Part shown: piece by piece, positions 1 through 8,103 of the stretch | How positions within the stretch are numbered: the first letter of the stretch is position 1 | Layout: each line of letters starts with the position of its first letter | Assembly (NCBI GenBank): GCA_037478835.1 | Contig: JBBFLV010000004.1 | Span: forward strand, 186,001-250,000 | Source: 630D-37 sp037478835 | GTDB taxonomy: Bacteria > Chloroflexota > Anaerolineae > Anaerolineales > Villigracilaceae | DNA length: 64,000 nucleotides | Reading direction: 5' to 3' | Notes under the pieces: generated by a model | What the model was told of the DNA's origin: nothing | Databases searched by the model: none | The model's input: the letters and a program-made list of their open reading frames with translations, nothing else | Translations under genes and position numbers: made by a program

Positions 1-13
1 TTCCAAAGTCGTT

Positions 14-1240
14 TTACGTTTGGGGATGCATGGGTAAGAGGAAGGTGAAGTTGCTTCCCTTTCCTTCGATGCTTTCTACCCAGATTTGCCCCCCGTGCAT
101 TTCGATCATCGCTTTGGCGATCGAAAGCCCAAGTCCCAGGCCACCGTGGCGGCGCGTGAGGTGAGATTCGACCTGGTAGAAGCGTTCAAAGATGTGGGGA
201 ATATCCTTGGCCGGGATTCCGATGCCATCATCGATGACGGAGATTTTGACGTGACCCGGCACGGCCTCGGCACGTACGAGGATGTGACCACCGGGTTCGG
301 TGAAGGTAACGGCGTTTTGCACCAAGTTGCGCAGTGCAGTGGTAATCTTTTCGGCATCGCATTCCAGGCTCATTTGGGGGTCTTTAATTTCCAGCTTCAG
401 ATGCAAATTTTTTTGCTGGATGGCCGAGGCGAATGCGGCGATCACTTCTTCGATCAGGCGTGCCACCAATATCGGGCGCTTGCGCAAACGGCTGGCGCCG
501 GAGCGATAGTGCTCGATGTTGGAAAGATTTTCGACGATCTCTTTCAACCGTGTAGCACTGCGGATGATGACATCGAGCTGGGCACGGTATTCAGAATCCT
601 GGAGCAACTCGCGTAGGAAGGTGGCGTGTCCTAAGATCAGACCCAAAGGGGTGCGCAATTCATGGGAGGTGATGGCGATGAATTCGTTTTTGAGGCGTTC
701 GATCTCCATCACGTCTTCGCGGGCGAGCTTCATTTGCTGTTGCAGGCGTAGGTTGGAAAGGCGCAGGCCGATCACACCGGCCAGGATTTCCAACGCCACC
801 ATATCTTCCTGGGTATATTCGCCCTGAAGGCGGTTGAGCACTTCGAGCACTCCGAGCACTTCGTTGTTGGCGATGATTGGCACGGCGATCAGATTGCGCG
901 TTTGCATGCCGGTCAGGCGGTCCACTCCTTTGAAAAGGCGCTGGTCCTGGCTTGCATTGTTGACAATGAGTGGCTCGCGATGGGTGAAAACCCAGCCGGC
1001 AATGCTCCCTTCAATTGGGACGCGCACATCCTTCAACAGTTCCTGGTGGAACCAGGGTGCACTGCGGAAGCGGAGCGCGTTCCAGTCCTCATCATATTCC
1101 AGAATGGAGGCCGATTCACTCTCCGCCAGTTCGCTGGCCAGGCCAATGGCCATCTGTAGAAAGGCGGCTTCCTCGGAAAGACTACCTAGACTGCGCAGAA
1201 AGGATAGGAGTTTTTCCCAAAGAGTGGATGCTTCGCTCAT
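14..1240 (-). CDS. GAF-domain sensor histidine kinase
   Basis: Soluble two-component sensor kinase of 408 residues with no membrane segment. A GAF domain (about residues 25-165) precedes a HisKA dimerisation segment with the H-box SHELRTPLG (phospho-accepting His193). The HATPase part shows an N-box around Asn309, DDGIGIP at 337-343 and GGLGLGLS at 366-373. All catalytic motifs are present, so it should be active; the ligand of the GAF domain cannot be read. No response regulator is adjacent: the next gene is divergent and metabolic. The promoter appears to share a -10 region with the divergent inositol-phosphate synthase gene. The stop codon lies at 14-16, so the gene is complete. Confidence 0.9.
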   Translation of the reverse strand: MSEASTLWEKLLSFLRSLGSLSEEAAFLQMAIGLASELAESESASILEYDEDWNALRFRSAPWFHQELLKDVRVPIEGSIAGWVFTHREPLIVNNASQDQRLFKGVDRLTGMQTRNLIAVPIIANNEVLGVLEVLNRLQGEYTQEDMVALEILAGVIGLRLSNLRLQQQMKLAREDVMEIERLKNEFIAITSHELRTPLGLILGHATFLRELLQDSEYRAQLDVIIRSATRLKEIVENLSNIEHYRSGASRLRKRPILVARLIEEVIAAFASAIQQKNLHLKLEIKDPQMSLECDAEKITTALRNLVQNAVTFTEPGGHILVRAEAVPGHVKISVIDDGIGIPAKDIPHIFERFYQVESHLTRRHGGLGLGLSIAKAMIEMHGGQIWVESIEGKGSNFTFLLPMHPQT

Positions 1241-1270
1241 GTTTTTCTCTGTTCGTTAGGGCACATTCGG

Positions 1271-1278
1271 ATTATACT
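1271..1278. promoter_or_regulatory. Overlapping divergent -10 boxes
   Basis: The 98-bp gap between the divergent kinase and ino1 genes contains ATTATACT. On the + strand it reads TATACT (1273-1278); on the - strand TATAAT (1276-1271). Both lie at plausible distances from the two starts (leaders of about 55 and 25 nt). No good -35 box is visible for either, so this is a candidate only. Confidence 0.45.
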
Positions 1279-1338
1279 TCAGGCCGTTACGGGATGGGTT
1301 TGATCCCGAAAATTGCATTTTCATGCCGGAGGTTTCTC

Positions 1339-2424
1339 ATGTCCAAAAAGATCCGTGTGGCCATCATCGGTGTAGGGAATTGTGCTTCGTCGCTTGTGCA
1401 AGGTGTGGAATTCTACAAGAACACGCCGGATAATGCGGTTGTACCGGGGTTGATGCACGTCAATCTCGGCGGCTACCACGTGCGCGATATTGAATTTACG
1501 TTGGGAATTGATATTGACGTCAACAAGGTGGGCAAGGACCTTTCGGAGGCCATCTTTGTTCCGCCGAACAACACCTATCGCTTTAGCGATGTGCCGCACC
1601 TGAACGCGCCCGTGGTGCGTGGCATGACGCATGATGGCCTGGGGAAGTACCTTTCGCAAGTGATCCAGAAAGCTCCCGGCCCGACGGCGGATATTGTGCG
1701 CCTGTTGCGCGAAACGAAGACCGATGTGGTAGTGAATTTCCTGCCCGTTGGTTCGGAAATGGCGACGAAATGGTACGTGGAGCAGGTGATCGAGGCCGGC
1801 TGCGCCTTCGTCAACGGCATTCCGGTCTTCATTGCCTCTTCGGAGTACTGGGCAAATCGTTTCAAGAGCGCAGGGCTGCCCGTGCTGGGTGATGACATCA
1901 AGTCGCAACTCGGAGCCACCATTTTGCATCGGGTGTTGACCACACTGTTTGTCGATCGCGGCGTGCGCATCGATCGCACCTATCAGCTGAACTTCGGTGG
2001 AAATACCGACTTTTTGAACATGCTGGAGCGTGAACGGTTGGAAAGCAAGAAGATTTCTAAGACCGGCGCAGTGACCAGCATGATCCCCTATCCGATCGAG
2101 CCGGAAAACGTGCACGTTGGACCTAGCGACTACGTTCCTTGGCTCACCGATCGCAAGTGGTGCTATATTCGCATCGAGGGCACGACCTTTGGCGAGGTGC
2201 CGCTGAATTTGGAAGCGAAGCTGGAAGTTTGGGATAGCCCGAATTCCGCCGGCGTGATGATCGACGCGATCCGCTGTGCCAAACTTGCCCTCGATCGCGG
2301 CCTGAGCGGTCCGATCATCGGCCCTTCGGCTTATTTCTTCAAGACGCCGCCCAAGCAATTCCGCGATAACGTGGCTCGTGAGATGGTAGAGGCTTTCATC
2401 CGGGGAGATGAGGATGTCCGATAA
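1339..2424 (+). CDS. ino1: myo-inositol-1-phosphate synthase
   Basis: Converts glucose 6-phosphate to 1L-myo-inositol 1-phosphate in an NAD-dependent reaction, the first step to inositol lipids or inositol-based solutes. The 361-residue protein has the N-terminal nucleotide-binding loop GVGN (11-14) and the family block GDDIKSQLGAT (about 184-194), and matches the short archaeal/actinobacterial type. Of several in-frame starts, ATG 1339 is chosen because GGAGG lies just upstream and the protein then begins directly with the Rossmann strand. The stop overlaps the start of the next gene, suggesting translational coupling with sugar-nucleotide genes and a role in envelope lipids or glycans; an osmolyte role is the alternative. 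Confidence 0.92.
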   Translation: MSKKIRVAIIGVGNCASSLVQGVEFYKNTPDNAVVPGLMHVNLGGYHVRDIEFTLGIDIDVNKVGKDLSEAIFVPPNNTYRFSDVPHLNAPVVRGMTHDGLGKYLSQVIQKAPGPTADIVRLLRETKTDVVVNFLPVGSEMATKWYVEQVIEAGCAFVNGIPVFIASSEYWANRFKSAGLPVLGDDIKSQLGATILHRVLTTLFVDRGVRIDRTYQLNFGGNTDFLNMLERERLESKKISKTGAVTSMIPYPIEPENVHVGPSDYVPWLTDRKWCYIRIEGTTFGEVPLNLEAKLEVWDSPNSAGVMIDAIRCAKLALDRGLSGPIIGPSAYFFKTPPKQFRDNVAREMVEAFIRGDEDVR

Positions 2425-3733
2425 AGAAACTCTGCTTCAGCGATTGCAGGCGCGTCAAGCGCGTGTAGCTGTGATTGGTTTGGGGTATGTTGGTCTTCCG
2501 TTGGCCGTGGTCTTTGCTGAGGCCGGCTTCCATGTGACCGGCATCGATGTGGATGCCCGCAAGATCGAGGCGCTACAGAGTGGTCGCTCGTACATTCAGG
2601 ATGTACCCTCTGAGCAAGTAGCGCGCTTGGTGCAGGATGGACGACTGCAGGCCACAACGGATTTTGCTGTTCTGGCGCAGATGGATGCAGTGAGCATTTG
2701 TGTGCCCACCCCGCTGCGCAAGACCGGCGATCCAGACCTGTCCTATATTGTGTCGGCTACCCAAGAGTTAGCAAAATATTTGCACCGGGGCATGGTGATC
2801 GTTTTGGAATCCACCACCTATCCCGGCACGACGCGCGAATTGATGCTCCCGAAGCTCAGCGAAGCTTCTGGCCTGAAGGTGGGCGAAGATTTCTTCCTGT
2901 GCTTTTCACCGGAGCGGGTTGATCCGGGGCGCAAGGATTGGACTACCTACAATACACCGAAGGTGATCGGCGGCATTACGCCGGCCTGTACCGAAGTAGC
3001 CACGACTTGGTATAGCCAGGCGATTCAGACGGTGATCCCCGTCTCTTCCGCCGAGACGGCCGAAATGACCAAATTACTGGAGAACACCTTCCGCATGATC
3101 AATATCGGCCTGGTAAACGAGATGGCGATCATGTGCGAACGGCTGGGTGTAGATGTGTGGGAGGTGATCGATGCCGCCGCGACTAAGCCTTTTGGCTTTA
3201 TGAAATTCACGCCGGGGCCTGGGTTGGGTGGTCATTGTATCCCGATCGATCCCCTCTATCTTTCCTGGAAGATGAAGGTGCTGAATTACACGGCGCGCTT
3301 CATTGAGCTGGCATCCGAGATCAACACCAACATGCCGCGTTATGTGGTCTATCGCCTGATGGACGCGCTCAACGAGCGCGGGCGCGCTCTCAAAGGCTCG
3401 CGTGTGCTGGTGGTGGGGGCGGCCTATAAGCCGGATGTGGATGATATCCGCGAATCGCCGGCGCTGGATGTCATCGGGTTGCTCCATCAGAAAGGTGCCC
3501 AGGTTTCGTATCACGATCCCTATATTCCTCATCTGGAAACCCATGATGGTCTACACCTGGAATCCGTGCCCGATTTGCTTCAGGCAGTGCGCCAGGCAGA
3601 TGCCGTGGTGATCATCACCAATCATAAAGTCTATGACTATCCTGCCATTCTCGAAGCGGCGCAGTTCATTTTTGATACTCGCAATGCCTTGGGATCGCTG
3701 GGGAAGAGCAATCCGAAGGTGGTAAGGCTTTAA
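2414..3733 (+). CDS. Nucleotide-sugar 6-dehydrogenase (UDP-GlcNAc/ManNAc dehydrogenase type)
   Basis: NAD-dependent oxidation of a UDP-sugar C6 alcohol to the uronic acid, making an activated acidic sugar for surface glycans. The 439 residues show GLGYVGLP (22-29), the central dimer region ENTFRMINIGLVNE, the active-site block GPGLGGHCIPIDP with catalytic Cys275, and the C-terminal UDP-binding block GAAYKPDVDDIRES. The WecC/WbpA-like layout favours a UDP-HexNAc substrate over UDP-glucose, but this is not certain. Start 2414 is preferred over ATG 2408 because GGGGAG at 2402-2407 is then better spaced; either start overlaps the end of ino1. Confidence 0.88.
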   Translation: MSDKETLLQRLQARQARVAVIGLGYVGLPLAVVFAEAGFHVTGIDVDARKIEALQSGRSYIQDVPSEQVARLVQDGRLQATTDFAVLAQMDAVSICVPTPLRKTGDPDLSYIVSATQELAKYLHRGMVIVLESTTYPGTTRELMLPKLSEASGLKVGEDFFLCFSPERVDPGRKDWTTYNTPKVIGGITPACTEVATTWYSQAIQTVIPVSSAETAEMTKLLENTFRMINIGLVNEMAIMCERLGVDVWEVIDAAATKPFGFMKFTPGPGLGGHCIPIDPLYLSWKMKVLNYTARFIELASEINTNMPRYVVYRLMDALNERGRALKGSRVLVVGAAYKPDVDDIRESPALDVIGLLHQKGAQVSYHDPYIPHLETHDGLHLESVPDLLQAVRQADAVVIITNHKVYDYPAILEAAQFIFDTRNALGSLGKSNPKVVRL

Positions 3734-3809
3734 TGATGGCTCTGGCGCGGTCTTCCATAAGGAAAGGGAAGAGGCGGAAGAAGGGAACACCGCTTGAAGG
3801 AGTGTTGAA

Positions 3810-4793
3810 ATGGCTACTTATCTGATCACCGGCGTGGCCGGCTCGATCGGCGCGCGCACGGCAGAATTGTTGCTGGAAGAGGGCCATGCTGTGATCGGCG
3901 TGGACAACCTCAACGATGCCTATGATGTGCGCATGAAGGAGTATCGCTTGCGGCGGCTCCAGGGTTACCCGGCCTTTACGTTTCATCGCCTGGATATTTC
4001 GCAGCGAGAAGTACTGGGGGCCGATTCGCCGTTGTACCGGCAGGAAGGGGTTTCGGCAGTGATCCATTTGGCGGCGCGCGCCGGCGTGCGTGCCAGTGTC
4101 GAGGATCCATGGGTTTTCATCGAGACCAATGTGGTGGGGACGCTCAATATGCTGGAATGGGCGCGTGCGCGCCGAGTGCCAAAGTTCATCTTGGCCTCGA
4201 CCTCCAGTATCTACGGCCTGAATCCGCCTTTGCCCACGCCGGAAGATGCCAGCAGCGATCGGCCACTCCAGCCCTATGCGGCCAGTAAAAAAGGCGCCGA
4301 AGCGTTGTGCCATAGCTACCACTACCTTTATGGCCTGGATGTAACCATCCTGCGCTATTTCACCGTCTATGGGCCGGCCGGTCGCCCCGACCTGGCGATG
4401 TTCCGTTTCTGTCAATGGATTCACGAAGGCCGACCGGTGCGTGTGAACGGCGATGGGGAGCAATCGCGCGGGTTTACCTATGTGGACGATATTGCCCGCG
4501 GCACGATCCTGGCCCTGCGACCGCTGGGGTATGAGATCATCAACCTGGGCGGGCATGAAGTGGTGACGATTAATCAGCTGATTCGCTTGTTTGAAGAGGT
4601 AATCGGCCAGCCTGCTCAGGTAATCTATGGGCCGCCCAACCCGGCCGATATGCTTACGAATTGGGCAGATGTCACCAAAGCGCGCCGCTTGCTCGGTTGG
4701 GAACCGCAGATCTCGCTGCGCGAAGGCATCCGGCGCCTGGTGGAGTGGTATCGTCAAGAACGCGCCTGGGCACGCGAGGTGATCACTGCATGA
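3810..4793 (+). CDS. NAD-dependent sugar-nucleotide epimerase (UDP-glucuronate 4-epimerase-like)
   Basis: Short-chain dehydrogenase of the extended family, 327 residues. It has the nucleotide-binding loop GVAGSIG (8-14), the LAARAGVR block, and the catalytic Ser in STSSIYG with Tyr156 and Lys160 in YAASK. The VEDPWVFIETNVVGT region and overall order resemble UDP-glucuronate/galacturonate epimerases (CapI/GalE type), which fits a position directly after a UDP-sugar dehydrogenase. AAGGAG precedes the ATG. The stop overlaps the flippase start by 4 bases. Exact substrate is inferred from context only; a 4,6-dehydratase is unlikely because the fold ends without the expected extra motifs. Confidence 0.85.
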   Translation: MATYLITGVAGSIGARTAELLLEEGHAVIGVDNLNDAYDVRMKEYRLRRLQGYPAFTFHRLDISQREVLGADSPLYRQEGVSAVIHLAARAGVRASVEDPWVFIETNVVGTLNMLEWARARRVPKFILASTSSIYGLNPPLPTPEDASSDRPLQPYAASKKGAEALCHSYHYLYGLDVTILRYFTVYGPAGRPDLAMFRFCQWIHEGRPVRVNGDGEQSRGFTYVDDIARGTILALRPLGYEIINLGGHEVVTINQLIRLFEEVIGQPAQVIYGPPNPADMLTNWADVTKARRLLGWEPQISLREGIRRLVEWYRQERAWAREVITA

Positions 4794-6136
4794 AGTTCGA
4801 TCTCCAGAAACGCTTGCGGGCCTGGCGCGAGGATGCCTTGCTGGGACGGGTGGTGCGCAATAGCGGCTACCTCTTCACTAGCACCACCTTTTCGGCCTTT
4901 TTGAGTTTTCTGCAAGGGATGCTCGCTACTCGCCTGCTCGGCATGGCCGATTATGGCTTGGTGGCCGGGACGATTACGGTCTTTGCCTCGAACGTCAACC
5001 GGCTACTTTCCTTTCGCATGAGCGAGATCACCGTACGATATCTGGGAGAAACGCTCACCCAACAGGCCAGAGATCGCGCCGCGGCGACGATCCGTCGCTT
5101 GATTGTGTTGGAAACCGCGACCTCGCTTCTTTCGTTCCTGATGCTGGTGATATTAGCTCCTTGGGCGGCGCGCACGTTGGCCAAAGATTCCTCGGTGGCT
5201 CCATGGCTGATCTTCTATGGCCTTTTCATTCTGGCCAACCCGGTTAACGAGACGGCAACTGGCGTGTTACAGGCGGTGGATCGATTCAACCGCCTGGCAC
5301 GCATGAATGCGGTTCAGAGCCTGATCACCGCCGGCTTGATCGCACTGGCCTACTGGCAACGCTGGGGGAGGATCGAAGTGTTGCTTGCCTATTGGGCGGG
5401 CAAGATGTACCTGAGCCTGGCAATCGCCTGGGAGGGCTGGCGCGCTATCAATGCGACACTCGGACGTGGCTGGTGGCGCGTTCCCCAGGAACAAGCGGCT
5501 CCCTGGCGAGAAATTCTCAATTTTGCTCTCAGCACGAATCTGAACGGAACAGTGAATCTTTTCGCCCGTGATAACGTCACCCTCTACTTGAGCGCGTTGC
5601 GTTCGCCGACCGAAGTAGGTTATCTTCGCCTGGCGCTGGGGCTGATCAACCTGGTGATGTTACCCATTGGACCCTTCATCTGGCCGACCTACGCCGAGAT
5701 CACGCGCACGGTAGCTGAGCGTCAATGGGCGATCACGCGTCGCCTGTTGCGACGCGTCAGCTTGATCGCCGCGGCCTGGACGGTGCCGGTTTCCTTGGGG
5801 CTGATTGCCCTAGGTCCCTGGTTGGTTCCGCTGTTCTATGGGGAGCAGGCGCGTCCAGCCTATGGTGCGCTGGTGATCCTGCTGATCGGTTATGGTTTTG
5901 CTAACGTTTTTCACTGGAATCGCCCGATCTGGCTGGCGCTGGGCAAACCCTCTCTGCCGTTGATCGCTGGTGCCCTGGCCGGTCTTTTGGAAATCGCTTT
6001 GACCTTCTTGCTCGTACCACGGGGAGGCTACTTGATGCAGGCGGCTCTCCTGTCGCTCTACTTTTTGCTCTCCATCGGCTGGCTGGTGTGGAAAGGCGTA
6101 CATACCTTGCGGGAAGCAGAACGCTCCTCGCCGTAG
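4790..6136 (+). CDS. Polysaccharide flippase (Wzx/MATE-like)
   Basis: Multi-span inner-membrane protein of 448 residues, with about 12-14 hydrophobic segments starting near residue 25, of the polysaccharide biosynthesis/flippase type. It would move a lipid-linked glycan across the membrane. The start ATG 4790 overlaps the epimerase stop (ATGA); longer in-frame starts would run deep into the epimerase and are rejected. It closes a four-gene unit (ino1, dehydrogenase, epimerase, flippase), but no polymerase or ligase is present here, so the exported glycan cannot be named. An array of 8-bp repeats begins 15 bases after its stop. Confidence 0.82.
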   Translation: MKFDLQKRLRAWREDALLGRVVRNSGYLFTSTTFSAFLSFLQGMLATRLLGMADYGLVAGTITVFASNVNRLLSFRMSEITVRYLGETLTQQARDRAAATIRRLIVLETATSLLSFLMLVILAPWAARTLAKDSSVAPWLIFYGLFILANPVNETATGVLQAVDRFNRLARMNAVQSLITAGLIALAYWQRWGRIEVLLAYWAGKMYLSLAIAWEGWRAINATLGRGWWRVPQEQAAPWREILNFALSTNLNGTVNLFARDNVTLYLSALRSPTEVGYLRLALGLINLVMLPIGPFIWPTYAEITRTVAERQWAITRRLLRRVSLIAAAWTVPVSLGLIALGPWLVPLFYGEQARPAYGALVILLIGYGFANVFHWNRPIWLALGKPSLPLIAGALAGLLEIALTFLLVPRGGYLMQAALLSLYFLLSIGWLVWKGVHTLREAERSSP

Positions 6137-6151
6137 GCTCCCTCTCGTGCC

Positions 6152-6223
6152 CGACTACCCGACTATCCGACCATTCGACCATCCGACCACGCGACTACGC
6201 GACTACGAGACCAACAGACTACT
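6152..6223. repeat. 8-bp tandem array, TAGTCGG family (9 units)
   Basis: Nine contiguous degenerate octamers, for example CGACTACC, CGACTATC, CGACCATT, CGACCATC, CGACTACG, AGACCAAC. On the opposite strand they read as TRGTCGGN, the same family as the arrays at 42209 and 45061. The array fills the space between the flippase stop and the -10 box of the next gene, so the -35 position of that promoter is made of repeat sequence. Units are not identical but the period is exactly 8. Confidence 0.8.
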
Positions 6224-6227
6224 GAAG

Positions 6228-6236
6228 TGATACAAT
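6228..6236 (+). promoter_or_regulatory. Extended -10 promoter, leaderless start
   Basis: TGATACAAT is an extended -10 box whose last base lies 7 bases before ATG 6244. Transcription would begin at or next to the start codon, and no ribosome binding site is present, so a leaderless mRNA is predicted. No canonical -35 is seen. Confidence 0.55.
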
Positions 6237-6243
6237 TTTCCCT

Positions 6244-7947
6244 ATGACCAGCGTTCCGGTTCGTTTTGTCGAGCCAACCCCCGAAGTGGAAATCCATCTC
6301 CCGGATGGACGCACACTTTGTGCGCCGCGCGGCACGCGGCTGATGGATTTTTTGCGCCCTGTGACCGAAGATTTCGGCGCGCCGATTGTGGCCGCGGTGG
6401 TAAACGGCGATTTGCGCGAATTGACCTATCCGATCCAGATCGAAGCGCAGGTGCGCCCGGTGACCATGGCCGATGCCGATGGCGCGCGCATCTATCGTCG
6501 CTCTTTGACGTTCCTTCTCGATATGGCCTTTGCCGATCTTTTTCCCCAAGCTTCGCTCACCGTGGATCATTCCATCACTTCTGGGGGATATTATTGCCAG
6601 GTGAGTGGACGTTCACCGCTCTCACCGGAAGAATTGCAGGCATTGGAAACCCACATGCGCCATCTCGTGGAAGAAGACCTGCCTTTTGAGCGTTTGGAGA
6701 TTCCTTTATCGGATGCGGTAGCCTATTTCCAAGAGCAAGGTGCTCAGGATAAGCTCCGTTTGCTGGCACATCGTACCAAAGACTATCTCACCGTTTATCG
6801 GTTTCGTGGGCGCATGGATTATCACCATGGCTATATGGTCCCTTCCACCGGCTATTTGCGCTGGTTCGATCTGCAACCGCTGGGAAGCGGCTTTGTATTG
6901 CGCTATCCACGCCGCCATCGCCCCACCGAACTGCTCCCTTTGCCGGAGACTTCAAAATTGCTGGTAGCTTTCCGTCAATATGGCGATTGGCTCGCCCGCC
7001 TGGGGATCGATAGTGTGGGTGCGCTGAACGAGGTCATTGCGCAAGGGCGCATTGATGAGATCATCCTGGTCTCAGAAGCGCTTCACGAGCAGCACATTGC
7101 AGAAATCGCCCGTCAGATCGCCGAGAGCGGTCAGCGCATTGTGCTCATTGCCGGCCCTTCATCTTCCGGCAAAACGACCTTTTCGCGTCGCCTGGCCGTG
7201 CAGTTGCTGGCGCTTGGGCTCGATCCCTTCCCCTTGGAGCTGGATAACTACTTTGTGGATCGGGAGAGGACACCGCTGGATGAGAACGGTCAGCCGGATT
7301 TTGAGATGCTGGAAGCTCTCGACTTGCAATTGTTGGCGGAGCACCTCGAACGTCTGCTGGATGGAGCGCAGGTGCAATTGCCGCGTTACAATTTTCGTAC
7401 GGGGAAACGGGAACCCGGCGAAGAGGTTCAGCTCAAGCCTTCGCAACTCCTGATTCTGGAAGGCATCCATGGCCTGAACGATCGCCTCCTTCCTGGGACC
7501 TTGAGCCGGCGCGCCTACCGAATCTACGTCTCGGCCTTGACGCAGCTGAACCTCGATCGCCACAACCGCGTCTCGACGACCGATACGCGCCTGATCCGAC
7601 GCATTGTGCGCGATGCGCGTGAGCGTGGCTACAACGCTGCCCAGACCATTTCCCGCTGGGAGCAGGTACGGCGCGGTGAGAAGCGCTATATTTTCCCCTA
7701 TCAGGAAAACGCCGATGTTATGTTCAATTCGGCGCTGGTGTATGAGTTGGCCGCGCTCAAACCCTATGCCGAGCCGCTTTTGCGTCAGGTGCCTTGTGGC
7801 ACTCCCGAATACATTGAAGCCCGACGCTTGCTGGCGCTTTTGGAATGGTTCCTGCCGTTAGATGACGCTCATATTCCGGGCGATTCGATCGTGCGCGAAT
7901 TCCTGGGAGGCTCGATCTTGCGCCATTTTACCCGTTGGCACTTCTAA
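6244..7947 (+). CDS. TGS domain-uridine kinase fusion
   Basis: A 567-residue protein with a TGS domain (about 12-75), a threonyl-tRNA-synthetase-like second domain (about 75-230) and a uridine/phosphoribulokinase-type P-loop kinase. The Walker A loop GPSSSGKT lies at about 304-311, followed by a LDNYF-type substrate block and a LEGIHGLND Walker B region. The fusion is a known family in several phyla; the kinase is expected to phosphorylate uridine or cytidine, and the function of the tRNA-synthetase-like half is unknown. The gene stands alone. There is no Shine-Dalgarno sequence; a -10 box lies 7 bases upstream of the ATG. A weak AT-rich hairpin follows the stop. Confidence 0.85.
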   Translation: MTSVPVRFVEPTPEVEIHLPDGRTLCAPRGTRLMDFLRPVTEDFGAPIVAAVVNGDLRELTYPIQIEAQVRPVTMADADGARIYRRSLTFLLDMAFADLFPQASLTVDHSITSGGYYCQVSGRSPLSPEELQALETHMRHLVEEDLPFERLEIPLSDAVAYFQEQGAQDKLRLLAHRTKDYLTVYRFRGRMDYHHGYMVPSTGYLRWFDLQPLGSGFVLRYPRRHRPTELLPLPETSKLLVAFRQYGDWLARLGIDSVGALNEVIAQGRIDEIILVSEALHEQHIAEIARQIAESGQRIVLIAGPSSSGKTTFSRRLAVQLLALGLDPFPLELDNYFVDRERTPLDENGQPDFEMLEALDLQLLAEHLERLLDGAQVQLPRYNFRTGKREPGEEVQLKPSQLLILEGIHGLNDRLLPGTLSRRAYRIYVSALTQLNLDRHNRVSTTDTRLIRRIVRDARERGYNAAQTISRWEQVRRGEKRYIFPYQENADVMFNSALVYELAALKPYAEPLLRQVPCGTPEYIEARRLLALLEWFLPLDDAHIPGDSIVREFLGGSILRHFTRWHF

Positions 7948-7968
7948 AACAAACTCTTGTGTTTGTTT
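7947..7968 (+). terminator. Weak AT-rich hairpin after uridine kinase gene
   Basis: AAACAAAC and GTTTGTTT can pair around a 6-base loop directly after the stop codon. The stem has almost no GC and there is only a short T run, so termination would be inefficient if it occurs. Confidence 0.3.
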
Positions 7969-8011
7969 GAATAGAATGCCCAGGGAAATAGGTTGGTTTT
8001 CTCGAAAGAAC

Positions 8012-8050
8012 GTTTACAAGCTGTTAACCCACTGTTCTTTTGGAGTTAAG
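8012..8050 (+). promoter_or_regulatory. Candidate Pho box: four 11-bp spaced GTT repeats
   Basis: GTT starts at 8012, 8023, 8034 and 8045, an exact 11-bp period; the clearest units are GTTTAC, GTTAAC and GTTAAG. PhoB-family regulators bind head-to-tail direct repeats with 11-bp period. The last unit ends 10 bp before a -10-like TATTCT (8061-8066), so the repeats replace the -35 box, as in PhoB-activated promoters. pstS starts at 8104 and phoB/phoR lie in the same region. Confidence 0.62.
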
Positions 8051-8060
8051 AGGCGACTGA

Positions 8061-8066
8061 TATTCT
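8061..8066 (+). promoter_or_regulatory. -10 box of the pst operon
   Basis: TATTCT lies 10 bp downstream of the direct repeats and about 38 bp before the pstS ATG. There is no TTGACA-like -35 at the right distance, as expected for an activator-dependent promoter. Confidence 0.45.
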
Positions 8067-8103
8067 CGAATTGACAAATCAAAATACCGAAAGGAGAGAA
8101 AAC

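Noticed and set aside
1321..2358. 345-codon frame antisense to ino1
   Set aside because: It mirrors the reading frame of ino1, has no ribosome binding site and no recognisable domain.
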